From: Morganella morganii
Lineage (GTDB): Bacteria; Pseudomonadota; Gammaproteobacteria; Enterobacterales; Enterobacteriaceae
DNA: 64,000 bases
Direction of reading: 5' to 3'
Assembly: GCF_003996855.1 (NCBI RefSeq)
Contig: NZ_NRQY01000001.1
Span: forward strand, 751,277 to 815,276
The notes below the pieces were generated by a model, which was given only the letters and a program-made list of their open reading frames with translations, did no database searches and was not told the DNA's origin. The position numbers and the translations under genes were made by a program. Below, piece after piece: positions 37,219 through 45,596 of the stretch. How positions within the stretch are numbered: the first letter of the stretch is position 1; the number at the start of each line of letters is the position of its first letter.

Positions 37219-37575
37219 TTACACCGTCAGCGTTTTAAATGACAGATGACAATATAAAATACCGTAAGTGGAATTTATGGCATTACTGAGGTGTTCAATC
37301 CGGCCGTTATGTTCCGTGATTTCCTCCGCCTCCGCGATACCGGCATCCGCAACGGAAACAGCGGCGTAAGGATGCGTCGGCAGCAGGGCAATCTGTGAAT
37401 TATCTTTCAGCAGATACCAGGGAGAAGGTGTGCCATCAGGTGTTGTTTCATGTTTACGTAACCGCCAGCCGCCCAGCATCTGCTTATCAGTCAGTTCTTT
37501 TAACAGCGGCAGCAGTTCTTCTTCCGCATCGCACTGAATGTGTGCTGTGGTGATACGTTCTGCATACGATGACAT
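37219..37575 (-). CDS. Hypothetical cytosolic protein
   Basis: A 118-residue protein without a recognised domain. It is soluble, mildly acidic, with MLGGWRLRKHETTPDG and LPTHPYAAVSVADAGIAEAE as its main features. GGAGGT precedes ATG 37575 at good spacing, which supports it being expressed. It is upstream of osmB on the same strand but separated by the osmB promoter region. Confidence 0.55.
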   Translation of the reverse strand: MSSYAERITTAHIQCDAEEELLPLLKELTDKQMLGGWRLRKHETTPDGTPSPWYLLKDNSQIALLPTHPYAAVSVADAGIAEAEEITEHNGRIEHLSNAINSTYGILYCHLSFKTLTV

Positions 37576-37762
37576 AGGTTACCTCCGGTAATCAGAAGAT
37601 ATCTTATTCATAATAGCCGGTTCATGTGTAAAAAACAGGAAATAGACAACAGTTAATTCCTGATTTTACTATTTAAGGAGGGACAGAATAATACACTGGC
37701 TGTTATCACATAGCAGGTAACAAAACAAAATGACCGCCATAGCATGTCCGGGCGGATAATAA

Positions 37763-38662
37763 TCACAAACCTGAGGTATCCGTCAGAACCGGGATGTAAT
37801 AATTAATCACTCGGACAGCCAGTTTCGGGTTTTCAGTGTTTAATTCAGTGATGTTATCATGCAATACGTATTCTTCCGTGTCCGGATGATCCGGATGGCG
37901 GATAATATTCAGTTCCGGCAGAACATTATTATAGATATCGTAGGTTATATCCTGAAAATCAATATCTGAAAAATCACCGGTAAAAATAATCTTTAAATAA
38001 TGAGCATGGCCGGGGGTGTAAACAATATCCTGTGGTGTGGTATTCTGAAGGCAATGCGCTTCGGCCAGAGTGGCGTAATACATTGAGAAGGTATCACCGG
38101 CAGATTTACTGACACCATGTATAGCATAAAGCGAATCCGGTAATGCTGTGAGCCGCCGTAAAAAAGGCTGCCAGTAATATTTGCGTAACTGTGGCAGACG
38201 CATATTCCAGGTATCGGATGCCGCCTGGTAAATATGTGTTGTTCCGGTCAGCACTTTTTCCGGCAGTGTTGTCATTTCAACCGATGAGTGCAGTTTTCCG
38301 GCATAGCGTTTCGGCAGAACAAATCCCCCCGGCTGCCAGCCGTTTTTTTTACGGTAACCTGAGGGAGTGATACCAAAATGTTGTTTGAAGGCCCAGCAAA
38401 ATGTCTGTTGCGAGTTAAAACGGTATTTCGTGGATAAATGCATCAGGTTGAGCGGCAACAGGCGCAAAGCGATGGCCGCACAGGATAAACGCCGGGCACG
38501 GACATAATTTGCCAGGGTATAACCGGTCTGCTGTTTGAAAATACGCTGAAAATGCCATTTGGAATACCCGGCTTTCCCTGCAACGGCCTCTAATGAAAGA
38601 TCAGACTCCAGATTGTTCTCTATCCAGTTTAAAATTTCATCAACAACACATTCGTTAAACAT
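37763..38662 (-). CDS. AraC/XylS family regulator of the Rob type
   Basis: A 299-residue transcription factor. Residues 1-105 contain the two helix-turn-helix motifs of the MarA/SoxS/Rob branch: LSLEAVAGKAGYSKWHFQRIFK and STKYRFNSQQTFCWAFKQHFG. The remainder resembles a GyrI-like effector-binding domain (PQLRKYYWQPFL, LPELNIIRHPD), so it could sense a small molecule. The layout is that of Rob (289 residues). Its second HTH deviates somewhat from Rob. Targets are unknown; adjoining genes give no clear hint. Autoregulation is possible. Confidence 0.82.
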   Translation of the reverse strand: MFNECVVDEILNWIENNLESDLSLEAVAGKAGYSKWHFQRIFKQQTGYTLANYVRARRLSCAAIALRLLPLNLMHLSTKYRFNSQQTFCWAFKQHFGITPSGYRKKNGWQPGGFVLPKRYAGKLHSSVEMTTLPEKVLTGTTHIYQAASDTWNMRLPQLRKYYWQPFLRRLTALPDSLYAIHGVSKSAGDTFSMYYATLAEAHCLQNTTPQDIVYTPGHAHYLKIIFTGDFSDIDFQDITYDIYNNVLPELNIIRHPDHPDTEEYVLHDNITELNTENPKLAVRVINYYIPVLTDTSGL

Positions 38663-38875
38663 AGCTTTTCCGTGTATTTCTCAGACGGAGGTATTATATC
38701 GGTACAGGTACTGAAAAACAGCGGATTTACAATAACAAATAAATTCCTCGTTTTTTGCGGCGGGTCCGGCGTGGTTATAACAGTATAAATAAACGATTAA
38801 TTTTGACTGTAATAAATATGATTTTATCTGTCCGGCAATGTAAAATACCGCGGATATCATTAACAAGGTGGAATA

Positions 38876-39154
38876 ATGAAAAAATTACTGGCAGTTCTCG
38901 CGCTCTCTTTTGCTCTTACCGCTTGCGGTGATGCAACACTGGATATGTCTTCTCAGCAAACAGCACAGGAATCCATTGCTAAAATGGAAAAAGATCTGAG
39001 CCCGGAGCAATCCCGCGAGCTGAAAGGCGCGATTACTAAAATCAGTTTCCAGGTAGCATTTGCCAGCGGTGGTGATGAAGAAAAAATGATGGCAGCGATG
39101 AAAGAGAAACTTCAGGGCAAAACAGCAAAAGAAATTATTGAGATGGCAAAATAA
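38876..39154 (+). CDS. Small DUF6694-like lipoprotein
   Basis: A 92-residue protein with a lipoprotein signal (MKKLLAVLALSFALTACGD) and a helical mature domain, including SIAKMEKDLSPEQSRELKGA and KEKLQGKTAKEIIEMAK. The pattern is that of DUF6694 lipoproteins of Enterobacterales. The Asp after the lipidated Cys is at +3 or not at +2 (Gly), so outer-membrane sorting is likely. AAGGTGG precedes ATG 38876. Function unknown. Confidence 0.72.
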   Translation: MKKLLAVLALSFALTACGDATLDMSSQQTAQESIAKMEKDLSPEQSRELKGAITKISFQVAFASGGDEEKMMAAMKEKLQGKTAKEIIEMAK

Positions 39155-39164
39155 GAATTATCAG

Positions 39165-39199
39165 CCTGCCGGTTTATACATCACCGGCAGGTACTGTTT
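39165..39199. terminator. Terminator between convergent small genes
   Basis: A perfect 9-bp stem CCTGCCGGT / ACCGGCAGG, nine-base loop, followed by TACTGTTTTA. Confidence 0.75.
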
Positions 39200-39204
39200 T
39201 ACGA

Positions 39205-39405
39205 TTAACTGTTTCTGACTGTATTGCGGTGGAATTTAAGCCGTTCCCGGAACCACGGGCGCAAACGCTCAGGACGCTCCTGCTCGACTTCTTTGTCAAT
39301 CTTCGGCAGTTTCATCTTATCCCGCATGACAAGGCTTTTTGTCAGGGATTCTATTTCATCCTCTTCTTCCTGTGTCATTCGCGGTTTTTTCATACTCTCT
39401 GACAT
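39205..39405 (-). CDS. Small hydrophilic protein of unknown function
   Basis: A 66-residue, highly charged protein (MSESMKKPRMTQEEEDEIE..., then RPERLRPWFRERLKFHR) with an acidic N-terminal half and a basic C-terminal half. It has no signal or membrane segment. ATG 39405 is chosen because a full AAGGAGGAT ribosome site stands before it; the frame is open for 37 further codons without such support. It lies 70 bp downstream of the GT9 gene on the same strand and may share its transcript. I do not recognise the family. Confidence 0.6.
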   Translation of the reverse strand: MSESMKKPRMTQEEEDEIESLTKSLVMRDKMKLPKIDKEVEQERPERLRPWFRERLKFHRNTVRNS

Positions 39406-39475
39406 AGATCCTCCTTTTTCTGCCAGTCTACTGTATTTTTCAGCCGGATGTGAGAACGTGCTTTTACGTAAGTAA

Positions 39476-40603
39476 TCAACGTCCGTATGTGTCCGGATAA
39501 ACATCAGCCAGTGCATCCTGTACAGCAGTGATTACCCGGTCAGGGCTTATCGCTGTCATTTCATGACTGCCGGGCGGGATTGACAGCGGGCTGGTAAAGC
39601 CGGTGATCACACGGTGAAGATGCGGGTCCTGATAAGGCCCGGTGGCATGAGCTGCCGCACTGACAAACAAGCTGACAGTTCTGATTTTCAGGGCAATAGC
39701 AATGTGCATGGTCCCGGTATCTCCGGTGACCAGAACATCAATATTATTTACTGCCTGAGTCAGCTCTGCCATGGACGTTTTACCGGTCAGGGATTCAGTA
39801 CGGTGATGAAATTCCGCAGGCAGTAATGCAATAAACTGTTCTGAAAGATGGATCTCCCCGGGAGAACCGAACAGAACTATCCGGATTTTGTCATCTGCTG
39901 ACATCAGAGCGGTGGCCAGCTGAGCAAAGTAAGATACCGGCCAGCGCCGCTCTTCACTGGATGCCCCCATCTGAAAACCGACATTATGCCATGGGGACTG
40001 TTCCCGGGTGACATCACAGGGGACATGCATCTCTATGCTGCTGCCGGTAAACTGACATTGCAGCGGTGCTATCAGATTCAGGCGGGATTGGATGGTATGA
40101 CAACTGCTGTTGCCGTTATAGTTAGTCAGCCATGGCTCCATAAGAGAACGCAGACTGTCAGGATGATTACAGCGGAAAACAAATGGTGCGCCGGTCATGA
40201 CTGCACTCAGGTAATCATACGGGTTATGTGAGTGCATTATCAGGATCAGATCCGGCGTTCCGTGAGTTTTTAAATCTCTGACCAGTTTCGTAACGGTATT
40301 GACTTTACTGTTCCAGCACACCACATCGTTCCAGTCTTTACCGATACCGGTGCGGATATAAGGTGCCATTTTATTGCCGGAAACGATGGTAATCCGGGCA
40401 TCAGGAAAACGTTTTCTGACTTCGCGAATCGTCGGGGTATTCATCAGAAAATCCCCGAGCGCCGTTGTCGAATAAATGACAATATTACGGAAGTCGATTG
40501 TCTCAAGCTGTTTAAAGGCCGTGATTGAGTGTGAAAAATCACGGCGGCGCGTATAAAGCTGTAAGAATAAATTAACCAGTTTATGTTTAAGTTTTTTGGA
40601 CAT
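39476..40603 (-). CDS. Glycosyltransferase family 9 (heptosyltransferase-like)
   Basis: A 375-residue GT9 enzyme of the ADP-heptose:LPS heptosyltransferase type. Markers are IYSTTALGDFLMNTPTIREV near 43-62 (the acceptor-site Gly-Asp), VGFQMGASSEERRWPVSYFAQ near 205, and the donor-site VTGDTGTMHIAIALKIRTVSLF near 288-310. It likely adds a heptose or related sugar to LPS core on the cytosolic face. It is not next to other LPS genes here, so it is probably an accessory core gene. The ATG at 40603 begins MSKKLKHKL. Exact acceptor unknown. Confidence 0.82.
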   Translation of the reverse strand: MSKKLKHKLVNLFLQLYTRRRDFSHSITAFKQLETIDFRNIVIYSTTALGDFLMNTPTIREVRKRFPDARITIVSGNKMAPYIRTGIGKDWNDVVCWNSKVNTVTKLVRDLKTHGTPDLILIMHSHNPYDYLSAVMTGAPFVFRCNHPDSLRSLMEPWLTNYNGNSSCHTIQSRLNLIAPLQCQFTGSSIEMHVPCDVTREQSPWHNVGFQMGASSEERRWPVSYFAQLATALMSADDKIRIVLFGSPGEIHLSEQFIALLPAEFHHRTESLTGKTSMAELTQAVNNIDVLVTGDTGTMHIAIALKIRTVSLFVSAAAHATGPYQDPHLHRVITGFTSPLSIPPGSHEMTAISPDRVITAVQDALADVYPDTYGR

Positions 40604-40684
40604 CGTATTTCCTGACAGGGAACAAACAATAACATGGCGCTAATTTAGCATATTTCGCCGGAAATCCGCTGATCCATTTTCGGG

Positions 40685-41578
40685 TTATTTCCGGCGGGTG
40701 GCGAGCCAGCATAATAATGAACCGCCGGTGACCATCAGTACTCCCTGCCAGAATGAAAAGGAAAGAGTGGTGCTGAGTAATAGTGATGAAAAGGCCGTGG
40801 AGAGCACCGGCGTAAAATAAGACAGTGTACCTATCAGGGCAACATTACCGCGCAGTACCGCGATGGTCCAGAGTGCATTCGCGGCACAGGAAAGTGCGGC
40901 AGCGGCAATCAGAAAACCGACCGTTGAAACAGAAAATTCAGCGGGCAGAGTGGTGCCGTCAAAGGCGGTAACGACCCAAAGCATCAGAGCGGTGATGATA
41001 AAAAACAGCGTAATTCCGTTGTTGCCGTCAGCCAGTCTGCGCGACAGGTTACTGTAGAATGCCCAAATTACTGCTCCGGCAAATGCAAGGCTGTAACTCA
41101 GCGGGTTAAGAGCGATATTGGCGGCAATGGAGGAGAATGATAATCCGTTTTCCCCGCCGATCACCCGGCTGATACCGAGAACGGCCAGCATCAGACCGGC
41201 AATCAGCGGCAGGTGAAGACGCTGTCCGCCCATGACCACGGCCAGTCCGACCGTCAGGGATGGCCAGAGATAGTTCACCATACCCAGCTCAATCGCCTGC
41301 TGGCGGTTCTGCGAAAAACCGAGTGCCAGAATAAAACAGATCTCATAACTGACGAAAAGCACTGTTCCCCAGATAAGATAGCGGCGCTGCCAGCGGCGGA
41401 TGGCAGGGAATCCGGTCACCATCAGTAACATCACTGACCCGAGGGTGTATATCAGTGCCGCACCGAAAGCAGGCCCGAAATCCTCACTGACCCGTTTGAT
41501 TAACCCGACAATGGTGCTCCAGAACAGAATAGCCAGGATGCCGTAAACGGTGGCAGTATGTGCGGACAGTTTTCCCAT
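40685..41578 (-). CDS. yddG: Aromatic amino acid exporter YddG (DMT family)
   Basis: A 297-residue inner-membrane transporter with ten predicted helices and two EamA repeats. It follows E. coli YddG: AILFWSTIVGLIKRVSEDFG near the start, FVSYEICFILALGFSQNRQQAIELGMVNYLWPSL (given here as separate motifs FVSYEIC and GMVNYLWPSL), and the end SFSFWQGVLMVTGGSLLCW. YddG exports aromatic amino acids and related compounds. ATG 41578 (MGKLSAHT) is preferred; the frame extends 29 codons upstream without homology. Monocistronic, divergent from the DUF924 gene. Confidence 0.88.
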   Translation of the reverse strand: MGKLSAHTATVYGILAILFWSTIVGLIKRVSEDFGPAFGAALIYTLGSVMLLMVTGFPAIRRWQRRYLIWGTVLFVSYEICFILALGFSQNRQQAIELGMVNYLWPSLTVGLAVVMGGQRLHLPLIAGLMLAVLGISRVIGGENGLSFSSIAANIALNPLSYSLAFAGAVIWAFYSNLSRRLADGNNGITLFFIITALMLWVVTAFDGTTLPAEFSVSTVGFLIAAAALSCAANALWTIAVLRGNVALIGTLSYFTPVLSTAFSSLLLSTTLSFSFWQGVLMVTGGSLLCWLATRRK

Positions 41579-41706
41579 GAATATCGGCCTGTGATAAATA
41601 ATTGACAATATATGCGTTAAACTAATAATGATCGCCCAGCATACCGTGATATGACCGCCGGGCAAAGGGAGAGATCCTCATGTCCGGACTGATAAGGAGC
41701 CTGACA

Positions 41707-42243
41707 ATGGAAACACAACAGATTCTGAATTTCTGGTTTAATGAAGCAACACCGGAGCAGTGGTTTAAGAAAGATACTCAGTTCGATGACCTGATCCGAA
41801 GCCGCTTTCTTAAGGTATGGGAGCAGGCGGCAGCCGGGGAATGCTTCAGCTGGCGGGTGCATATCGGCGGACGCCTGGCAGAAATTCTCGTACTTGAACA
41901 GTTCTCCCGCAATCTCTGGCGCGGGGATGCGCGATCGTTCGCACAGGACCCGATGGCACTGGTACTGGCACAGGAAGCGGTAAAAACGCCGGATTACCTG
42001 CAACTGCCTCCGGTGCAGCGTAAATTTGTGCTGATGCCGTATATGCATTCCGAATCCGCACTAATCCATCAGCAGGCAGAACAGCTGTTTAAAGGGCTGG
42101 ATGAGGGCACGGAAGATTACGAGCGGCGGCACAAAGCGATCATCGACCGCTTCGGCCGTTACCCGCACCGCAATGAGATTTTGGGACGGCACTCCACCCC
42201 GGAAGAGGCAGAGTTTCTGTTACAGCCCGGTTCGGCGTTCTGA
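41707..42243 (+). CDS. DUF924 family protein
   Basis: A 178-residue, all-helical cytosolic protein of the DUF924 family. Typical motifs are ILNFWFNEATPEQWFKKD at the start, LVLEQFSRNLWRGDARSFAQD near 65-84, FVLMPYMHSES near 112 and RHKAIIDRFGRYPHRNEILGR near 143. No enzymatic activity is established. ATG 41707 has AAGGAG seven bases upstream. Its 3' end overlaps the end of ybdG on the other strand by 24 bp. Confidence 0.85.
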   Translation: METQQILNFWFNEATPEQWFKKDTQFDDLIRSRFLKVWEQAAAGECFSWRVHIGGRLAEILVLEQFSRNLWRGDARSFAQDPMALVLAQEAVKTPDYLQLPPVQRKFVLMPYMHSESALIHQQAEQLFKGLDEGTEDYERRHKAIIDRFGRYPHRNEILGRHSTPEEAEFLLQPGSAF

Positions 42244-43503
42244 TTCACACTCCCGGCCGAAATGTGCGGTAATACCGCGCATATCAAAGCCCGTCGGTGT
42301 CTGATGCACCCGCAGCCGGAACTGCGGGAGTATTGCGAACAGGTGATCAAAAATGTCGGACTGAATCTGCTCATAGCTTATCCATGCCGTCACATTGGTG
42401 AAAGCGTAGATTTCCACCGGCAGCCCGTCTGGTGTCGGTGCCAGCTGGCGTACCATTGTGGTCATTTTTTTGTGAATATGCGGATTGGCTTTGATATATG
42501 CCTCCGCATATGCACGGAATGTCCCGAGATTAGTCAGCCGCCGCTGATTAAGCGGGGTGTTCTCCGGCTCCTGCGCATTGTATTCCGAAATTTCCTGCAA
42601 TTTGGCATCAATGTAACCGGCGATCAGGTGTGATTGCCGCAGCTGACTGATTTCCTCATCGGTCAGAAAGCGGATGCTGGTGGTATCCAGATTCATACTG
42701 CGTTTAATACGCCGGCCGCCGGATGCTGTCATTCCCTGCCAGTTTTTAAAGGAATCGGAGATCAGGGCGTAAGTCGGGATTGTGGTGATCGTGTTATCCC
42801 AGTTCTGCACTTTTACCGTAGTCAGTCCGATATCTGTCACTGCACCGTCCGCGCCGTATTTCGGCATTTCCAGCCAGTCCCCGACATTAAGCATATCATT
42901 GACTGATAACTGAATTCCGGCCACCAGCCCCATAATCGGATCTTTAAAGACCAGCATCAGGACGGCGGTCATGGCACCAAGTCCGCTCAGCAGAATCAGC
43001 GGCGATTTACCAATCAGCAGCGAAATAATCAGGATACTGAAAAGCACTGCGATAATCAGTTTCAGGCTCTGCATCACGCCGCGCAGCGGAAGACGGCTCA
43101 GAGACGGAGTATGGCGGGAGAGGTTCAGAAGAATATCCATGACTGAAAACAGCAGCAGCATACCGAACAACAGGCACCACGCCTGTGCACCGGTCGTGAG
43201 GATCTCCTGTGCGGCAGAACCGCGTCTCAGCCAGACCAGTGCCTGGATATTAAAGACGATACCCTGAATCAGGAAAGCAAACCGGTTAAACAATTTGGTT
43301 CGGGTGATAAGCGCCCCCCACGGACGCTGAGAGCCACCGGTGCGGCGTTCGATATATGGCAGCAGGCCTTTGTGCAGGGCAAGATGCAAAATAACAGCGA
43401 TAGCCAGAATAAGAACAATAACGCCGGTAATGGCCGTCCATGAGGCGTAATCATTACTGAGTTCAAATCGTTGTTGCAGCCATAGTCGCAGTTGTTGCTC
43501 CAT
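42220..43503 (-). CDS. ybdG: Miniconductance mechanosensitive channel YbdG
   Basis: A 427-residue MscS-family protein (E. coli YbdG 415). About five N-terminal helices are followed by the pore-lining helix region LILLSGLGAMTAVLMLVFKDPIMGLVAG near residues 165-195 (shown by GLGAMTAV and FKDPIMGL), then the cytosolic beta domain VGDWLEMPKYGADGAVTDIGL and TTIPTYALISDSFKNW. It relieves osmotic downshock at the inner membrane. ATG 43503 (MEQQLRLW) is preferred, with AGGAG upstream; the 17 further codons are not conserved. Intact. Confidence 0.9.
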   Translation of the reverse strand: MEQQLRLWLQQRFELSNDYASWTAITGVIVLILAIAVILHLALHKGLLPYIERRTGGSQRPWGALITRTKLFNRFAFLIQGIVFNIQALVWLRRGSAAQEILTTGAQAWCLLFGMLLLFSVMDILLNLSRHTPSLSRLPLRGVMQSLKLIIAVLFSILIISLLIGKSPLILLSGLGAMTAVLMLVFKDPIMGLVAGIQLSVNDMLNVGDWLEMPKYGADGAVTDIGLTTVKVQNWDNTITTIPTYALISDSFKNWQGMTASGGRRIKRSMNLDTTSIRFLTDEEISQLRQSHLIAGYIDAKLQEISEYNAQEPENTPLNQRRLTNLGTFRAYAEAYIKANPHIHKKMTTMVRQLAPTPDGLPVEIYAFTNVTAWISYEQIQSDIFDHLFAILPQFRLRVHQTPTGFDMRGITAHFGRECESERRTGL

Positions 43504-43663
43504 AAAAAATATCTCCTGTGACGTGGTTTTTACAGACTCCTCAATGAGCAGCAAAATGTTAAAAATAGGATCATATTGAATACTTTACCATTTTTCAGGT
43601 GCGGATACTGAAAGGGAATGTAAAGTTGCGATAAAAGCGGAAAAACTGAAAAAAAGGGGGAAA

Positions 43664-43691
43664 TGGCGCGGAAAATTATTTGCCCGCGCCA
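43664..43691 (-). terminator. Hairpin after hdeD
   Basis: Stem TGGCGCGG / CCCGCGCCA with an AT-rich loop just beyond the hdeD stop, followed on the minus strand by CCCCCTTTTTTT a few bases on. Confidence 0.55.
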
Positions 43692-43701
43692 CCGGAAGCG
43701 G

Positions 43702-44274
43702 TTAATTATTTTTTTTCAGGACAGAAGCGGCGGCGATCAGCCCGAAAGAGCTGAACAGCAATTCAATACCGACCAGAGTTGCAATCAGCGTGACAGACAC
43801 AATCGGGCCGTTACCGACCAGCAGGTAAGCGATAAACAGATCCAGCAGTCCGATAATAATATTCAGCCATCCGCGTGCCTGAGATATCTGACGCAGACCT
43901 GAGCCCAGGCGCAGTATCCCGCCTGCGATAAACAGAATGGCGAGCAGGATCGCCAGGCTGAGCATCCCGGTGAGCGGTTCGGTCAGGAAGACATAACCCA
44001 GAAGGAGATAGGCAACCGCAACCAGAACGGAAAACAGCTTACTGCCGCCGCTGTAGAGCCGGCTGCTGAGTGTCACAAACAACATGGAGATCCCGTTTAT
44101 CAGGAGCAGCCCCCCGATAACATAGCTGAGGGTGACACCGGAAATCAGCGGGTTCATCAGACAGGCCACACCACCGGCCAGCAGGAGAATGGCGATGATC
44201 CACAAGTAGCCCCGTTGTTTTTTCAGGGCATCGGCTGTCATATGAGTTAAATTCTGACGGTTAAAATCAAGCAT
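43702..44274 (-). CDS. hdeD: HdeD family acid-resistance membrane protein
   Basis: A 190-residue integral membrane protein, the same length as E. coli HdeD. Six hydrophobic helices are visible, with ILLLAGGVACLMNPLISGVT near 30-50, LVAVAYLLLGYVFL near 85 and the conserved end VSVTLIATLVGIELLFSSFG. HdeD is linked to acid resistance at high cell density; the mechanism is not known. AAGGA precedes ATG 44274. It stands alone, without the hdeAB partners found in E. coli, so the symbol rests on family similarity. Confidence 0.8.
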   Translation of the reverse strand: MLDFNRQNLTHMTADALKKQRGYLWIIAILLLAGGVACLMNPLISGVTLSYVIGGLLLINGISMLFVTLSSRLYSGGSKLFSVLVAVAYLLLGYVFLTEPLTGMLSLAILLAILFIAGGILRLGSGLRQISQARGWLNIIIGLLDLFIAYLLVGNGPIVSVTLIATLVGIELLFSSFGLIAAASVLKKNN

Positions 44275-44417
44275 GGTTTTTCCTTAGTAAGCTCGTTATA
44301 CCGGCATCAGTGCATGAGATAACAACCTGATACCGGAAGCGGAATATACCCGAAATGATAAACTTCACTTTACATTATTTGCGATAAGTTAGTGTTTGTG
44401 AATACCAGATGTGAAAA

Positions 44418-44512
44418 TCAGTGCTCAATAATCATTACTGCGCTGGTATCTGGCTCCAGTGCTTTGAAGATATGCGGGACATCACCGGGATAGGAAATAT
44501 AGTCGCCGCGCT
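44418..44512 (-). pseudogene. Cupin-domain regulator, C-terminal remnant
   Basis: Reading leftwards from about 44512 to the TGA at 44418 gives TQRGDYISYPGDVPHIFKAL and EPDTSAVMIIEH, the end of a cupin sensor domain as found in XRE-cupin regulators. Only about 31 codons remain; the helix-turn-helix and start are gone. The break at about 44505-44515 joins directly to the end of azlC on the other strand. The original was probably the divergent regulator of azlCD. Confidence 0.7.
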
Positions 44513-44620
44513 GCGTTGCTGGGTGCTGTAATTGCACTGGCCGCCACACCGTTTTTACCGCTGGGTATCCCGGTGCTGTTATCACTGCTGGGGCTGGTTG
44601 TCAGCTTGAGGAGAGCATAA
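44510..44620 (+). pseudogene. azlC: AzlC, C-terminal remnant
   Basis: From about 44510 to the TAA at 44618-44620 the frame reads AALLGAVIALAATPFLPLG and IPVLLSLLGLVVSLRRA, the typical last two helices of AzlC, the large subunit of a branched-chain amino acid exporter. Roughly 36 of an expected 230 codons survive, without start or promoter. The stop overlaps the azlD start by one base, so azlD was formerly coupled to it. Confidence 0.75.
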
Positions 44621-44946
44621 TGCCGGATACATTATCGATTCTGACGGGGATCGCGCTGCTGGCGGTCGGGACTTATGCCATGCGGGCTTCCGGATCACTG
44701 CTCAGCGGGCGTTTCTCGGTTTCATCACATGTCAAAAATCTGCTCTCAGCGGGCGCGATTGTCATCCTGTTTGCCGTGGCAGTGACCATGACTATCTTCA
44801 GCGGGCAGGAATTATCCGATTGGCCGAAAATGGCCGGGGTGGCGGTTGCCGGGTTACTGACATGGTATAAAAAGCCATTTCTGGTGATTGTGCTGGCTGC
44901 TGCGATTGTGATCGCGCTGCTGCGTTATCTGCTGTCGCTGTGGTAA
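44620..44946 (+). CDS. azlD: AzlD family branched-chain amino acid exporter subunit, orphaned
   Basis: A 108-residue protein with three to four membrane helices, typical of AzlD: SILTGIALLAVGTYAMRASG at the start and VAVAGLLTWYKKPFLVIVL near 65-83. AzlC and AzlD together export branched-chain amino acids or analogues. Here azlC and the control region are deleted, so azlD has no partner and no evident promoter and is probably non-functional. TTGAGGAG precedes ATG 44620. The coding frame itself is intact. Confidence 0.8.
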   Translation: MPDTLSILTGIALLAVGTYAMRASGSLLSGRFSVSSHVKNLLSAGAIVILFAVAVTMTIFSGQELSDWPKMAGVAVAGLLTWYKKPFLVIVLAAAIVIALLRYLLSLW

Positions 44947-44954
44947 ACAGAGAG

Positions 44955-44979
44955 ATCCGCGCAGAGAGACTGCGCGGAT
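44955..44979. terminator. Hairpin between azlD and the isochorismatase-like gene
   Basis: A perfect 10-bp stem ATCCGCGCAG / CTGCGCGGAT with a five-base loop between convergent ends; no clear T run. Confidence 0.6.
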
Positions 44980-44988
44980 AATGAAAAG

Positions 44989-45561
44989 TTATTGTGCCAG
45001 CCAGGTGGCTGAAGTGGTGATAGTGGCCATCGGCCGGAGCATCTCCAGGCTTATCTGATGCAGCTCTGCTGTCGGTGCGGCACACAAATCCTCCGCCACA
45101 GAGACATAGAACCCGCTGTCGTGGGCATAACGCGCCGTGCTCTGAATCGCCATCACAGTACTGACGCCGGCCAGAACCAGATGCTCAATTCCCGCTTTGC
45201 GCAGCCAGATCAGTAAATCATTTCCCGCAAAGGCACTGACGCCTTTTTTCACAAAACAGACATCCTCTTTCTGCACATCAGTACCGTCCGCCCAGTCACA
45301 ACCGGCGCCGCTCAGTTTCAGAGCGCCGGTTTCTTTTGCCCGCTGAAACATCGGTGAACCGGCAGGGATGTCATGCCAGTCATCCGCAAACCCGACCCGG
45401 ACCCATACCACGGGGATCTCCCGCTGCCGTGCCTGACGGGCGGTTTCCCGTGTGGCCGTAATCAGGTTACGGGCGGTGGTCTGCTCATGGCAGGCGTTGG
45501 AAAGCCCGTGTTTGCCGGTAATGTCATTAATAAGGTCGATAATAATCAGTGCCTGTTTCAT
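44989..45561 (-). CDS. Isochorismatase-fold hydrolase lacking the usual Cys
   Basis: A 190-residue protein of the isochorismatase superfamily. The catalytic Asp of the fold is in ALIIIDLINDITG near residue 9 and a Lys in CFVKKGVSAFAGNDL near 105. Where cysteine hydrolases have the nucleophile (GV-T-x-x-C), this protein reads LVLAGVSTVMAIQSTARYAHD: Ala replaces Cys. It may thus act as an isochorismatase-like vinyl ether hydrolase, or be inactive. It follows the sensor kinase gene by 35 bp on the same strand, so it could belong to the two-component operon. Substrate unknown. Confidence 0.75.
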   Translation of the reverse strand: MKQALIIIDLINDITGKHGLSNACHEQTTARNLITATRETARQARQREIPVVWVRVGFADDWHDIPAGSPMFQRAKETGALKLSGAGCDWADGTDVQKEDVCFVKKGVSAFAGNDLLIWLRKAGIEHLVLAGVSTVMAIQSTARYAHDSGFYVSVAEDLCAAPTAELHQISLEMLRPMATITTSATWLAQ

Positions 45562-45596
45562 CTGTCCCTCCTGTTCTGACTGTTTTCAGCATAGCC

